A stretch of DNA of 64,000 nt from Ulota crispa (lineage: Eukaryota > Streptophyta > Bryopsida > Orthotrichales > Orthotrichaceae), in assembly GCA_963920765.1 (NCBI GenBank), contig OY987246.1, positions 24,747,167 through 24,811,166 on the forward strand. Direction: 5' to 3'. The notes beneath the pieces were generated by a model that searched no databases, had not been told where the DNA came from, and saw only the letters and a program-made list of their open reading frames with translations. Both the position numbers and the translations under genes were made by a program. Within the stretch, counting starts at the first letter, position 1. Each line of letters begins with the position of its first letter. This document shows positions 49,825 to 60,380 of the stretch, piece by piece.

Positions 49825-50233
49825 GGCATTAATATGTGAACCACACCCTTTGAACTACTGTACCACACCCTTGGGGTAAATTTTAGATTTCTACCATCAA
49901 AAATTTGAGTTTGAGAATTTTGAATTCAAATTTGGACTTAGAGACCATGGTATTGTCTAGGACCATAAAAAAGGTTGCAATTCAACAACACCCAATGAAA
50001 AAGCTTATCTTTTTTTACAAACAAAAGTAAAATTAACAATTTTCTCCCTAATTAAACTTTTTCATTGGGTGTTGTTGAATTGCTACTTTTTTATGGTTCT
50101 AGACAATACCATGGTCTCTAAGTCCAAATCTGAATTCAAAATTTTCAAATTCAGCTTTTTGATGGAAGAAATCTAAAATGTACCTCATGGTGTGGTATAG
50201 TAATTAGAAGGGTGTGGTACACATATCAATTCC
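49825..50233. mobile_element. Family E MITE nested in CACTA 1
   Basis: Hairpin with GCATTAATATGTGAACCACA and GTGGTACACATATCAATTC ends, homologous to 23770-24180. Present at the matching site in CACTA 2, so it inserted before the two CACTA copies separated. Confidence 0.85.
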
Positions 50234-51089
50234 CATCTTTTAAAGCTTATAAAAATATTTTATAAGATTGTTTTTTTTTAATTCATTTGGTTAGTAATAG
50301 AAGGAAAAATACTAAAAATACCCTTTAAGTCTTTCAAAATATTAAGTTTACGCCAAAAATATGTGAAACATAAAAAATAGTCCTTATTTTTTGTAGGAAT
50401 ATCAATTATATTCCTATTATTTTGGAAAAATAATAAAAAAGCTCTTTTGTTTTGAAATGTTAAATATATCCTTGTGTTATTTGAAATGTAAAAATCACCT
50501 TTGGTTTCTTGTAAGAATTTGCATTAAACTATATACTTGGGTATCATGTAACACAAAGATATTTTTGGTACTTTTAATCCTTAAGGGACATATATGATTT
50601 CTTCAAAGAATTGAGGAGCATCATTTACATTTGTTTGTAAAGAAATTTTGATCTTTAAAACAACAAAATGTTGTACTTTTTATATAAAATTTTGTTGAAT
50701 TAGTGAAGTTGTGTCCAAAAGTATGTAGATCAACAAAAAATTGTTGAGTTTTTTGTTATTATGGTCATGTTTTTACTTGACTTTAAAGGCTGCTAAGTTT
50801 AAATCTTACCAAATTGTGAAAAGTAAAGAAAATAAAATCAGTCAATGTACACTCAAACTTCTAAAAGATTCTTTTTTTTTGAAAACTTCTTTTATTTTTT
50901 AAAACTTCAAAAAAATTTAATGAGGTCCAAAAAGATTTTAGAAAGATTTCAAAAACAAACCTAAACTATTGTGACAGTTTTTTTGAAAGTATTTTGATGA
51001 CTTACAAAAAGATTCCTAAATGACTGTAATTCAGTCTAAGAGATTCTATTTCTATAAGTATTTTGAAGTACTTTAACAAATTTCATAAA

Positions 51090-51930
51090 GATTTTAAAAA
51101 GATTCTCAAAGATTCCAAAAAGGTTCTTGAAAATTGATAGAGATTTTCAAAGATTTTTTGAATTTCAAAAAAGATTCTCAAAAGATTCCCAAAGATTCTC
51201 AAAAGATTCCCAAAGATTCTCAAAGATTCTCAAAGATTCTCAAACATTCTCAAAGATTCCAAAAAAACTTGAAAAGATTCCAAAAGATTCCAAAAGATTC
51301 TCAAAGATTCCAAGAAGATTCTCAAAGATTCTCAAAGATTCTCAAACATTCTCAAACATTCTCAAAGATTCCAAAAAAACTTGAAAAGATTTCCAAAGAT
51401 TCCAAAAGATTCTCAAAGATTCCAAAAAGATTCTCAAAGATTCTCAAAGATTCTTGAAGATTCTCAAAGATTCTCAATTGTTCTCAAACATTCTCAAAGA
51501 TTTTAAAAAAACTTGAAAAGATTCCCAAAGATTCCAAAAGATTCTCAAAGATTCCAAAAAGATTTTCAAAGATTCTCAAAGATTTTAGAAGATTCTCAAA
51601 GATTCTCAATTGTTCTCAAACATTCTCAAAGATTCTAAAAAAACTTGAAAAGATTCCCATAGATTCCATAAAATTCTCACAGATTCCTAAAAGATTCTCA
51701 AAGATTCTCAAAGATTTTCTAAGATTCCAAAAAAACTTGAAAATATTCCAAAAGATTTCCAAAGATTCATGAAGATTCCTAAAAGATTCTCAAAGATTCT
51801 AAAATCTCGAAAAGATTCTTAAATATTCTTAAAATCATGAAAAGATTCTCAATGATTCCCAAAAGATTCTTGAAGATTCTTAAAGATTCACAAAATATTC
51901 CCAAAAGATCTTCAAAAGATTCCAAAATTT
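51090..51930. repeat. Minisatellite of about 10 bp (TCAAAGATTC) inside CACTA 1
   Basis: More than 60 variants of CAAAGATTCT, CAAAAGATTCC and AAAGATTCCA run almost without interruption, with higher-order units that include AAAAAAACTTGAAAAGATTC. A 10-bp period keeps all three frames open and yields Arg-Phe-Ser-Lys-like peptides; these are not genes. Confidence 0.95.
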
Positions 51931-52603
51931 CTGTTGATTTAGAAAATGGTGTCCAAATCAACAGAACGTATTTAGTTTTTTACAGAATTCTGTTAAATTA
52001 GTCAATTAGCGTGGGCAAGTGCCCAAATCAACAAGAAACTGTTGGTTTTCTGTTGTTTTGGAAGGAGTTTTCTACTAGTGTACCAGCTCCCTAGTTTCCC
52101 CCCACTGATGCGTGGGTTTATCCGGCACCGTAAGTAGCACCCATTCCGAATTGGTCTAGGAAGAAAATTATATGTCATTCTCCATTCTCATTCTCCAGAT
52201 GACACAAATGGGGTGTCACAGCATCTTCACAAAGAACTAGCTCCTATTGGCTCCTCCTTTCTCTTTCCATTCACAAAAGTGCCGTGACTACCCCTATTAG
52301 TGGTAGTCACGGTTGGTGTGAGATTGAGATTTTGGTGGCTGAGCAATTGTAGGAGCTAATGGAAGCACTTCTTCATGGAAGGAGGTGTGACACCCCTTTT
52401 GTGGGTGATGGAGGATGAAGAATGAAAGAATGGAGAATCTTTTACTTACACTGGTAGAAAACTCCTTCCAAAACAACAGAAAACCAACAGTTTCTTGTTG
52501 ATTTGGGCACTTGCCCACGCTAATTGACTAATTTAACAGAATTCTGTAAAAAACTAAATACGTTCTGTTGATTTGGACACCATTTTCTAAATCAACAGAA
52601 ATT

Positions 52604-53500
52604 TTGGAATCTTTTGAAGATCTTTTGGGAATTTTTTGTGAATCTTTAAGAATCTTTTGGGAATCATTGAGAATCTTTTCAGGATTTTTAAGAATACTTA
52701 AGAATCTTTTCGAGATTTTAGAATCTTTGAAAATCTTTTAGGAATCTTCATGAATCTTTGGAAATCTTTTGGAATCTTTTCAAGTTTTTTTGGAATCTTT
52801 GAGAATGTTTGAGAACAATTCAGAATCTTTGAGAATCTTTGAGAATCTTTGAGAATCTTTTAGGAATCTTTGAGAATCTTTTGGGAATCATTGAGAATCT
52901 TTTCAGGATTTTTAAGAATACTTAAGAATCTTTTTGAGATTTTAGAATCTTTGAAAATCTTTTAGGACTCTTCATGAATCTTTGGAAATCTTTTGGAATC
53001 TTTTCAAGTTTTTTTGGAATCTTTGAGAATGTTTGAGAACAATTGAGAATGTTTGAGAATGTTTGAGAATGTTTGAGAATCTTCGAGAATCTTCTTGGAA
53101 TCTTTGAGAATCTTTTGAAATCTTTGGAAATCTTTTCAAGTTTTTTTGGAATCTTTGAAAATGTTTGAGAAAAATTAAGAATTCTTGAGAATCTTTGAGA
53201 ATCTTTTTGGAATCTTTGGAAATCTTTTCAAGTTTTTTTGGAATCTTTGAGAATGTTTGAGAATGTTTGAGAATCTTTGAGAATCTTTGAGAATCTTTTG
53301 GAATCTTTTGGAATCATTTGGAATCTTTGGAAATCTTTTCAAGTATTTTGGAATCTTTGAGAATGTTTGAGAACAATTGAGAATCTTTGAGAATCTTTGG
53401 GAATCTTTTGAGAATACTTTTTGAAATTCAAAAAATCTTTGAAAATCTCTATCAATTTTCAAGAACCTTTTTGGAATCTTTGAGAATCTTTTTAAAATCT
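52604..53500. repeat. Minisatellite of about 10 bp (GAATCTTTGA) inside CACTA 2
   Basis: Complement of the array in CACTA 1, but with a different number and order of variants (runs of GAATGTTTGA near 53040-53080, for example). The arrays have therefore evolved since the copies diverged. Confidence 0.95.
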
Positions 53501-54354
53501 TTATGAAATTTGTTAAAGTACTTCAAAATACTTATAGAAATAGAATCTCTTAGACTGAATTACAGTCATTTAGGAATCTTTTTGTAAGTCATCAAAATAC
53601 TTTCAAAAAAACTGTCACAATAGTTTAGGTTTGTTTTTGAAATCTTTCTAAAACCTTTTTGGACCTCATTAAATTTTTTTGAAGTTTTAAAAAATAAAAG
53701 AAGTTTTCAAAAAAAAAGAATCTTTTAGAAGTTTGAGTGTACATTGACTGATTTTATTTTCTTTACTTTTCACAATTTGGTAAGATTTAAACTTAGCAGC
53801 CTTTAAAGTCAAGTAAAAACATGACCATAATAACAAAAAACTCAACAATTTTTTGTTGATCTACATACTTTTGGACACAACTTCACTAATTCAACAAAAT
53901 TTTATATAAAACGTATAACATTTTATTGTTTTAAATACCAAAATTTCTTTACAAACAAATGTAAATGATGCTCCTCAATTCTTTGAAGAAATCATATATG
54001 TCCCTTAAGGATTAAAAGTACCAAAAATATCTTTGTGTTATATGATAACCAAGTGTATAGTTTAATGCAAATTCTTACAAGAAACCAAAGGTGATTTTTA
54101 CATTTCAAATAACACAAGGATATATTTAACATTTCAAAATAGAAGAGTTATTTTATTAATTTTCCGAAATAATAGGAATATAATTGATATTCCTATAAAA
54201 AATAAGGACTATTTTTTATGTTTCACATATTTTTGGCGTAAACTTAATATTTTGAAAGACTTAAAGGGTATTTTTAGTATTTTTCCTTCTATTACTAACC
54301 AAATGAATTAAAAAAAAAAAATCTTATAAAATATTTTTATAAGCTTTAAAAGAT

Positions 54355-54743
54355 GGGAATTGATATGTATAGCACACCCTTCCAATTACTATACCACACC
54401 ACAAGGTACATTTTAGATTTCTTCCATCAAAAAGCTGAATTTGAAAATTTTGAATTCAGATTTGGGCTTAGAGACCATAGTATTGTCTAGAACCATAAAA
54501 AAGTAGCAATTCAACAACACCCAATGAAAAAGTTTAATTAGGGAGAAAATTGTTAATTTTACTTTTGTTTGTAAAAAAAGATAAGCTTTTTCATTGGGTG
54601 TTGTTGAATTGCAACCTTTTTTATGGTCCTAGACAATATCATGGTCTCCAAGTCCAAATTTGAATAAAAAATTCTCAAACTCAAATTTTTGATAGTAGAA
54701 ATCTAAAATTTACCCCAAGGGTGTGGTTCACATATTAATGCCC
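54355..54743. mobile_element. Family E MITE nested in CACTA 2
   Basis: Reverse-complement counterpart of 49825-50233. It is shorter by about 22 bp because a segment between two GGGTGTGG direct repeats near its right end is missing. Confidence 0.85.
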
Positions 54744-55263
54744 TTACAAAATATCCAAAACTATTCAAAAGTCAATAGAATTTTGATTTTATAATTGCAA
54801 AGATTTAATTTCGTAACTTTTCACGACTTCATGTTATTTGAAGCTATCAAACTATGGAGGCTATTTTAACAAAATAAGGTTTTTTTTACAAAAAAACTAG
54901 CACTAAATAATAATCGTTAATGAATCCAACCTTTGCCTGCAACAATCCTTATGAGATTTGTGAATTCCAAAAAAAATTTATAAACAAAATCAAAAGGATG
55001 GAAATAAACAATTTATTTAAAATTTCTAAACACCTTCTCTGTTTTTAGCTCATAACTTTTGATAAAAAGATGGAAATCCAAAAAAAATTGTTGGAGGTGA
55101 AAGAAAAACACATTTTCCAACTTTATTTAGGTCTAAGTTTTTTGAAAAAAAGTCTTTTAATGGGCGGAAATAGCCTCCAAAGTCTACTGGAGTACTAAAG
55201 ACATGAACATTTAATGTACAAATAGAATGAAGATATCTATGTGTGCATGTGCATATGCACATT

Positions 55264-55333
55264 CTCTAGTGGTTTTGAGAATGTGTTAAGGTTGTGGAAT
55301 ATGAGAGGAGAGGTGGAGGGTTCAAACCCCGCT
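55264..55333 (+). other. tRNA-like (Pol III box) module in CACTA 2
   Basis: CTCTAGTGGTTTTGAGAATG, followed 40 bp later by GAGGGTTCAAACCCCGCT. Counterpart of 49236-49304, with the box B-like part the best conserved. Confidence 0.35.
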
Positions 55334-55882
55334 ACCGGCAGTTGCTTGGGGGCTTGGGCAGCTGCCCAAAAGTTTGGGCAGCTGCCCGTTCCCTAAAAAT
55401 TTCACATTTTCGTAAAATAATAACAAATTCTGTGAAAATAATAATTTAAAAATGAAAAGAAATAGAATTGAATAACATAAAATATGTAATAGAAATCAAC
55501 AACAAATTAACAGAAAACTATAAATATTCAACAAAAAATCAACAAAAAAGTACCCAAATCAACTTGACCAAATTCACAGAAAAAATCAACAGTTTTTGGT
55601 TGAAATTCTGTTGATTTTGTGCTGAATTTTCTACTAATGTTAGAGGAAGGTAACACGGCCACCAATTGGATGAGCAGAAAAAGCAAGGGTCAAAAGTAGT
55701 TCACGAGCAAGTAAATGGTAAAAGTTTGCACACAAAAAAAATTCTCAGACCATTTCTCCAAGCTTGGGAGACTAGATTTTTTTTTCTCAATCTTCACAAA
55801 ACTAGCCTCGCACCAATTGCAGATATCTTGGCACGTAGGATTTCCGTGAAGATTGAGAAAACGGAAACTCAACCGTGACTAC

Positions 55883-56553
55883 CACTATTGACACAAACGC
55901 ACCTGTTATTATATTTTTATTTTTTGGGTCAAGGGGAGCTAAGGACAATGTCGAACAATTTTGTGCCAAACTTTTTGAAAAACAATTCAAACTTCAAAGC
56001 AATTTAGTCACACACCATCAGAAACATGCGTAGCCTAACAAGCACAAATGCAATTTCAAATTTAGCAGTCGGGGCCCTAACTAGAGCCCTCTGCCAGTCC
56101 TCCCGGCAAGCAATATATTGGCCCTGCGAATGCCATGCGGGCTGTTTTATAGTGTAGAGCCACGTAACATTTAGTAGCACTAGTAAAGGCTGTCCTCCTT
56201 CCAAGAGAATAGTGTGGAATATTCCACACCAATTTTTAGCTATGGAGACACTTGGTTGAATTTGTCAAAGAGTTTATGAAAGAGAGGTTTAGTTTAGTGC
56301 ACATATTTTGATGTGGGAGTTCAACCATGTCAAAGCAAAATTAAAATATGGATGCAGTTTGGCCGTGGTTGCAGAGGGGTTATCATATTGAATGGAGGCC
56401 ATGTTGTCAGTCTAGACAGTCCTCATTGGTATGCGGTCATCTAGCTGTCAACCAGAGCACAAAGAACCCACCACTGTAAGCTTGACGCTCTTGAATGTCC
56501 TAGCAAGCTTATTGTCCTAACATTTTAAACTTCTATTTTATATCTTCAACACT
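55883..56553. other. Intergenic DNA, no gene seen
   Basis: A GTGTGGAATATTCCACAC palindrome lies at about 56211-56228. Short frames have no recognised motif. Confidence 0.5.
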
Positions 56554-57465
56554 TAGCCCCTAAAATTCGTTTGTGTTTAGAGGACCAAAACTGCTTCAAA
56601 ATACTAGTCCCCAAAGCAAAGTCAAAATCTTCATTGAAACTTACTTTTTAACAAATCCAACCGTAGGATCCTTTGGTTGACTTGCACAAGTACATTGTCC
56701 CAAAATTTCAAAATGAATATTCCCACCAATTGCAAGATCAACGTGCCTAAACTTCAAAATGTAGGTTTTTCTAGTCCTTTTAGAAGGTGAAATTTTGCTT
56801 TTCAAACTTTTTAGAGAAAAGCACGTATGTTGTACTTCTTGTACAATTTTGGCATTATGTTGGAAAATGGGTTGAAAGCATAAAAAAATTTAACCAAAAA
56901 AAATTTTGGATTCATTTTTACAAAAATTGTAAAGTGAAAGGTATTGATGAATGAAAGATATAACTAATATGCTAATAAGTTTTGGAAGAATTTGAAAATT
57001 GTTAATCCCTACGGTGAGAATGCTCTAACAAAAAATTAGTAACTTTCATTTCCATTTTCATTTGAAAATTTTCAAAATTGAGGGTAAAAGATAACTTTAT
57101 ATGTTTTTTCTACCCTCTTCCTAGTTCCTACCTTCATTGCCCGCAAAATAAAACTCCCTTTAACTCTTATCTCATTTTTTGGAATTGAGTGCTTTGATTT
57201 TTTTTTGAATAGGTATCAATCTATACAATTCTATAAATAAAAAATAGAAAAGCTAGAATATATTTTTTGCTGCTCAGTTTGACATTGAAATTGAAAAAAC
57301 CTTCTAACTTCTGCAATACTTATCAAAATGACATGAAAATAGAGCTTCACATGTAAATTATGATGAGTAGCATCCATCCTAAAAATTTCCAAATTATGAA
57401 GCCAATAGAGCCTGCCCGAGTTCTCAGAAAGCCCAAAGTGGGCTCCTTGGTCCTTAAGGGGTTAG
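56554..57465. mobile_element. Family B element, solo copy 2
   Basis: Starts TTAGCCCCTAAAATTC and ends TCCTTAAGGGGTTAG. Collinear with 15953-16871 and only slightly diverged. Non-coding. Confidence 0.85.
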
Positions 57466-57774
57466 TGGCTCTTCTTTGTTTAAAATTGTACTTGATGTGG
57501 ATGATATTTGGATGAAGCTTCATGAGACCAAAAGGCAACCTTCTTAAAGGCTACTAAATGTTACGCAAGGTGCTTTTTCACATTTCAAAAATTCTTAAAT
57601 TTCAAAATTTTACTATCTATTGAATTTTGGAATTTTGAGTTCAATTTGGATTCAGAGACCTTGCTTTTGTTTTGTTGAAGGATGCTAGAAAAGATTTCTA
57701 GTGGACAATAGAAAACTAGGGGACAAATTATTACTATTACCCTTGACCCACACTAGAAAAGAGGAACATCATAT

Positions 57775-57884
57775 TCAATAAATTGGGAAAACTAGATTCC
57801 CAAGTTGTACCCAAATGGTTGGTCTAAGTTGGTCAACTTTAACCCAAAATGTTACAAAATTCCCAATTTAATGAATATGGTGTT
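57775..57884. mobile_element. MITE, family A, short copy
   Basis: AACATCATATTCAATAAATTGGG on the left is mirrored by CCCAATTTAATGAATATGGTGTT on the right; total about 110 bp. Confidence 0.75.
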
Positions 57885-58050
57885 TAGGCCACATGGCACT
57901 TGGAAGGCCAAAATATTGCTCTTCCCTTTGTCCCTCCTAGGCGCATCATTGGTTGAACTGGTTTTTGCCAAAAGCGTTATCAAATATACTATGAGAATAA
58001 CAATGTTTCATCATTATTGACTTTGGGGATGAGCAAAGATTGATCACGGC

Positions 58051-58198
58051 ATCCTTCCATGTGAGCCCCATGGCCAATCAAGTTAAAAATAGGTCAACAA
58101 ACAATCACATGGGAGTTCCAGTTTTGGAACCTTCATCCGTTTGGTTATTGGTGACGTATTTTTAACTTGACCGGCCACTAGGCTCACATGGAAGGACT
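58051..58198. mobile_element. Small hairpin MITE
   Basis: ATCCTTCCATGTGAGCC and AAGTTAAAAATA on the left pair with TATTTTTAACTT and GGCTCACATGGAAGGA on the right. Non-coding. Confidence 0.65.
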
Positions 58199-58266
58199 TC
58201 TTAAGACCGTAGTGTAGAAGCAATGGCTTTGAAAGCCAATTCTAAGAATCTAAATTTGTGAATGCA

Positions 58267-58534
58267 CTACATTGAATATTGCATTTAGGTTGCCCCACAC
58301 TATTTCCTTGACATTTTACATTATATAAATATTTATTGCTATTACGCTAGCAAAGCTACGAAAAAACAAAATAACTACATCTAAATCATAGACCATATGA
58401 AATCTAAATATTTAGAGAGTTGCATGTGCCTCTCCAAGCTATCAAGCAATGAATCATGAGGTAACTATCCTGAGTAGGGCAACCTAAATATTTGTTAAAG
58501 CAACAGGCTAAAATAAATGCAATATTCAGTGTAA
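58267..58534. mobile_element. MITE, family C, copy 2
   Basis: CTACATTGAATATTGCATTT and AAATGCAATATTCAGTGTA are inverted ends. Homologous to 4551-4849. Confidence 0.7.
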
Positions 58535-60380
58535 GTTAGTGCATGGCTGGCCCGGATGGCCCATACCTGTGCCCTGTGACTTGTGTTCTTCCCGACTTTG
58601 CTCGTCTCTTCCGACTTTCAAGGGAAAATTCACCCGCTTTAGGTCGATTAGGACGGTGCTTGAGGATTTCATTTCCTTTAGTTGCCTAGCAGAGACTTCT
58701 TCATCGCCCGTTCATTCATCTCTTTGCATGGTCCTCGATTTCCTGAATGATGAAGCTTGGCAGTGGTCTGCAATAGCATACTGTAGTGAGTGTAAGTAGA
58801 AATACCATAAACGGTTACTGCCCGATAATGGAAGAGTGAACTGTTCTTAAATCAACAAGAGGTGACTTTAAAAAAGATTTCAGAAAGATGCTCTTTCCTT
58901 GCATTTGATTGGTTCAAACTTGTTTCAGAACAAAGTTCTAGAGATAGCCGTTTAAGGTGCACTTATGAAACTGATTGGTCCTAACCCTAAATCCACATTT
59001 ATATTGCATAAAATATTCATTCTTGAGTTTTTTTTTTTTTTTTTTACAATCTTCCAAATCCTTGTTTCTACATAGATTGAGCTTAATTTCTCAAGAAATT
59101 CCCCATATCTAACAGGCTAAAGTGCTTGTTTTTAACTGTTTATGGTATTTCTACCCAAGGTTTAATTTCTTGGCAAAAATTTGCCACATTTGACAAATTT
59201 ATTCCAATGAGTTTCATTCCCTGGCGATATTGTCCAGTGTGGAGGAGACACCGAGGCACGCATTCGCCGTGTGCATAGAAATGCTCGGTAGCACTTTTTA
59301 CAAGGTTTGGGTGCCAAGAAAGTGGGAATGAATGAGCCTGACATAAAAGGTACTCCCAAACTCCCAATTACCAAGTTGGGAACAACCTTTTCTAGAAATT
59401 ATTGAGTTATGCTTTAAATACTTTTCTGGCCCGTGTTGCAAGCTAACTTTGGATATGGAGCTGAGCTGGCATTTCTAGAGTAGGGATGTGGGGGCATGAT
59501 GTGAATAGCCCGTAAACCCCCTGCTTTTGACTCCTGATGCGCTTTCGTTGACGCCGTTGCAATTCGAAGCGTAATGTCAACTCTGCAATCCATAGTTATT
59601 GATATGGCTCTCGGTTTGAAGGGAGGCTGCTGTGGGGCCTAGGTCATGTCAACTATGCTCATGTATAGACAGAAGGTGTGAAGGGCCTTGCTTGCTTTTG
59701 TTCTTTGTGTACTAAGCAGATTTAGGGTTGAAGGCTCCGGAGCGTGGTTTTAGGGTCTGGTTGGTCAGCTGAAGGCTCCTAATTAGTCATGGTAGTCACT
59801 GGTAAAGATTCATTTTCGTATGGAGATTCACTTGGGGCTCTCCTCAGCAGCGTCGCACCAGCCTTTACAAACCTTGGAGTTTTCTACTCACGTAATTGGT
59901 CGAGGAATGGAAGAGCATTACTTTTGGTGTAAGATTCACACATTCGAGGGTTGATTGCATAATCTCGGTATGTGAAGGTTTACGCTTTTTAGTATGTCGT
60001 TAAAAATCTAGTCGGCCAAGAGCTTTGATTGCATGGGGCAGAGAGAGTGGAAGCATGGCATTAAGATTGTCCACACCTTGTGTCTAAAGAGCTACACGCC
60101 CACATTACTCTCCACCTCTGTTCCTTTACTTTATTGTTGCAGTCCAGGATCTCGGTACACGTGGGTTAACTTCCCTAGATTCGTTAAATTCTAGGGACGC
60201 ATGGTTGCTACTCGGGTTGATAGTGCCTTCAGCTATCTAGAATCATGGCAACATTCTCCTGGAGCACTATGCTGATGATCAGCTTGTAATGGATGAGTAG
60301 CCGAGCACGCCTTGAGACCAAAAATTTGACGACGCCGTAACAGTAGACAAAGGTGTAGTGCAAGCAACAGGGGATTCCAG
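58535..60380. other. 5' flank of the GT34 sequence, no separate gene seen
   Basis: GC content rises toward the GT34 sequence. A T run lies at about 59030-59045. An 86-codon frame at 58539-58799 is unassigned. This interval may hold the promoter and 5' untranslated exons, but no transcription start can be set. Confidence 0.4.

Larger units (their letters stand above)
48906..52080 (+). mobile_element. Non-autonomous CACTA transposon 1
   Basis: Ends CACTAGTAGAAAATTCAG and CTCC...TTTTCTACTAGTG give the inverted CACTAGTAGAAAA terminus of the CACTA/EnSpm superfamily. A perfect 3-bp target duplication TAC (48903-48905 and 52081-52083) fits that superfamily. Subterminal regions at both ends carry many CTGTTGATT/AATCAACAG words, as expected of transposase-binding subterminal repeats. 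Length is 3175 bp. There is no transposase; the interior holds a 21-bp repeat, a tRNA-like module, a nested family E MITE and a minisatellite of about 10 bp. Confidence 0.9.
48738..52295. mobile_element. TIR element with GTAGTCACGG ends, split by a CACTA insertion (copy A)
   Basis: The left end GGGTAGTCACGGCACTT and right end AAGTGCCGTGACTACCC are inverted repeats. Without the CACTA insertion at 48906-52080 the element would be about 380 bp. Its right half (TTCTCCATTCTCATTCTCC, GGGGTGTCACA) is homologous, in inverse orientation, to the left half of copy B at 52305-55882. Confidence 0.65.
52449..55639 (-). mobile_element. Non-autonomous CACTA transposon 2, inverted relative to copy 1
   Basis: Begins CACTGGTAGAAAACTCCTTCC and ends GCTGAATTTTCTACTAATG, with target duplication TTA at 52446-52448 and 55640-55642. 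Length is 3191 bp. It is the reverse complement of CACTA 1 over essentially its whole length, including subterminal repeats, minisatellite, nested MITE and tRNA-like module. The distinct target site shows a separate insertion event rather than a simple inverted duplication. Confidence 0.9.
52305..55882. mobile_element. TIR element with GTAGTCACGG ends, split by a CACTA insertion (copy B)
   Basis: The left end TGGTAGTCACGGTTG and right end CAACCGTGACTACCA are inverted repeats. CTATTAG before and CTATTGA after look like a target duplication of at least 5 bp. Without the CACTA insertion the element is about 390 bp. It lies back to back with copy A, about 10 bp away. Confidence 0.65.

Noticed and set aside
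51127..51457. Two overlapping + strand frames encoding Arg-Phe-Ser-Lys-Asp-Ser-Gln repeats, with a similar - strand frame at 53175-53462 starting with the same peptide
   Set aside because: A repeat period of about 10 bp keeps all frames open and gives the same 10-residue repeat in each. Conservation between the two copies simply reflects that they are the same transposon.
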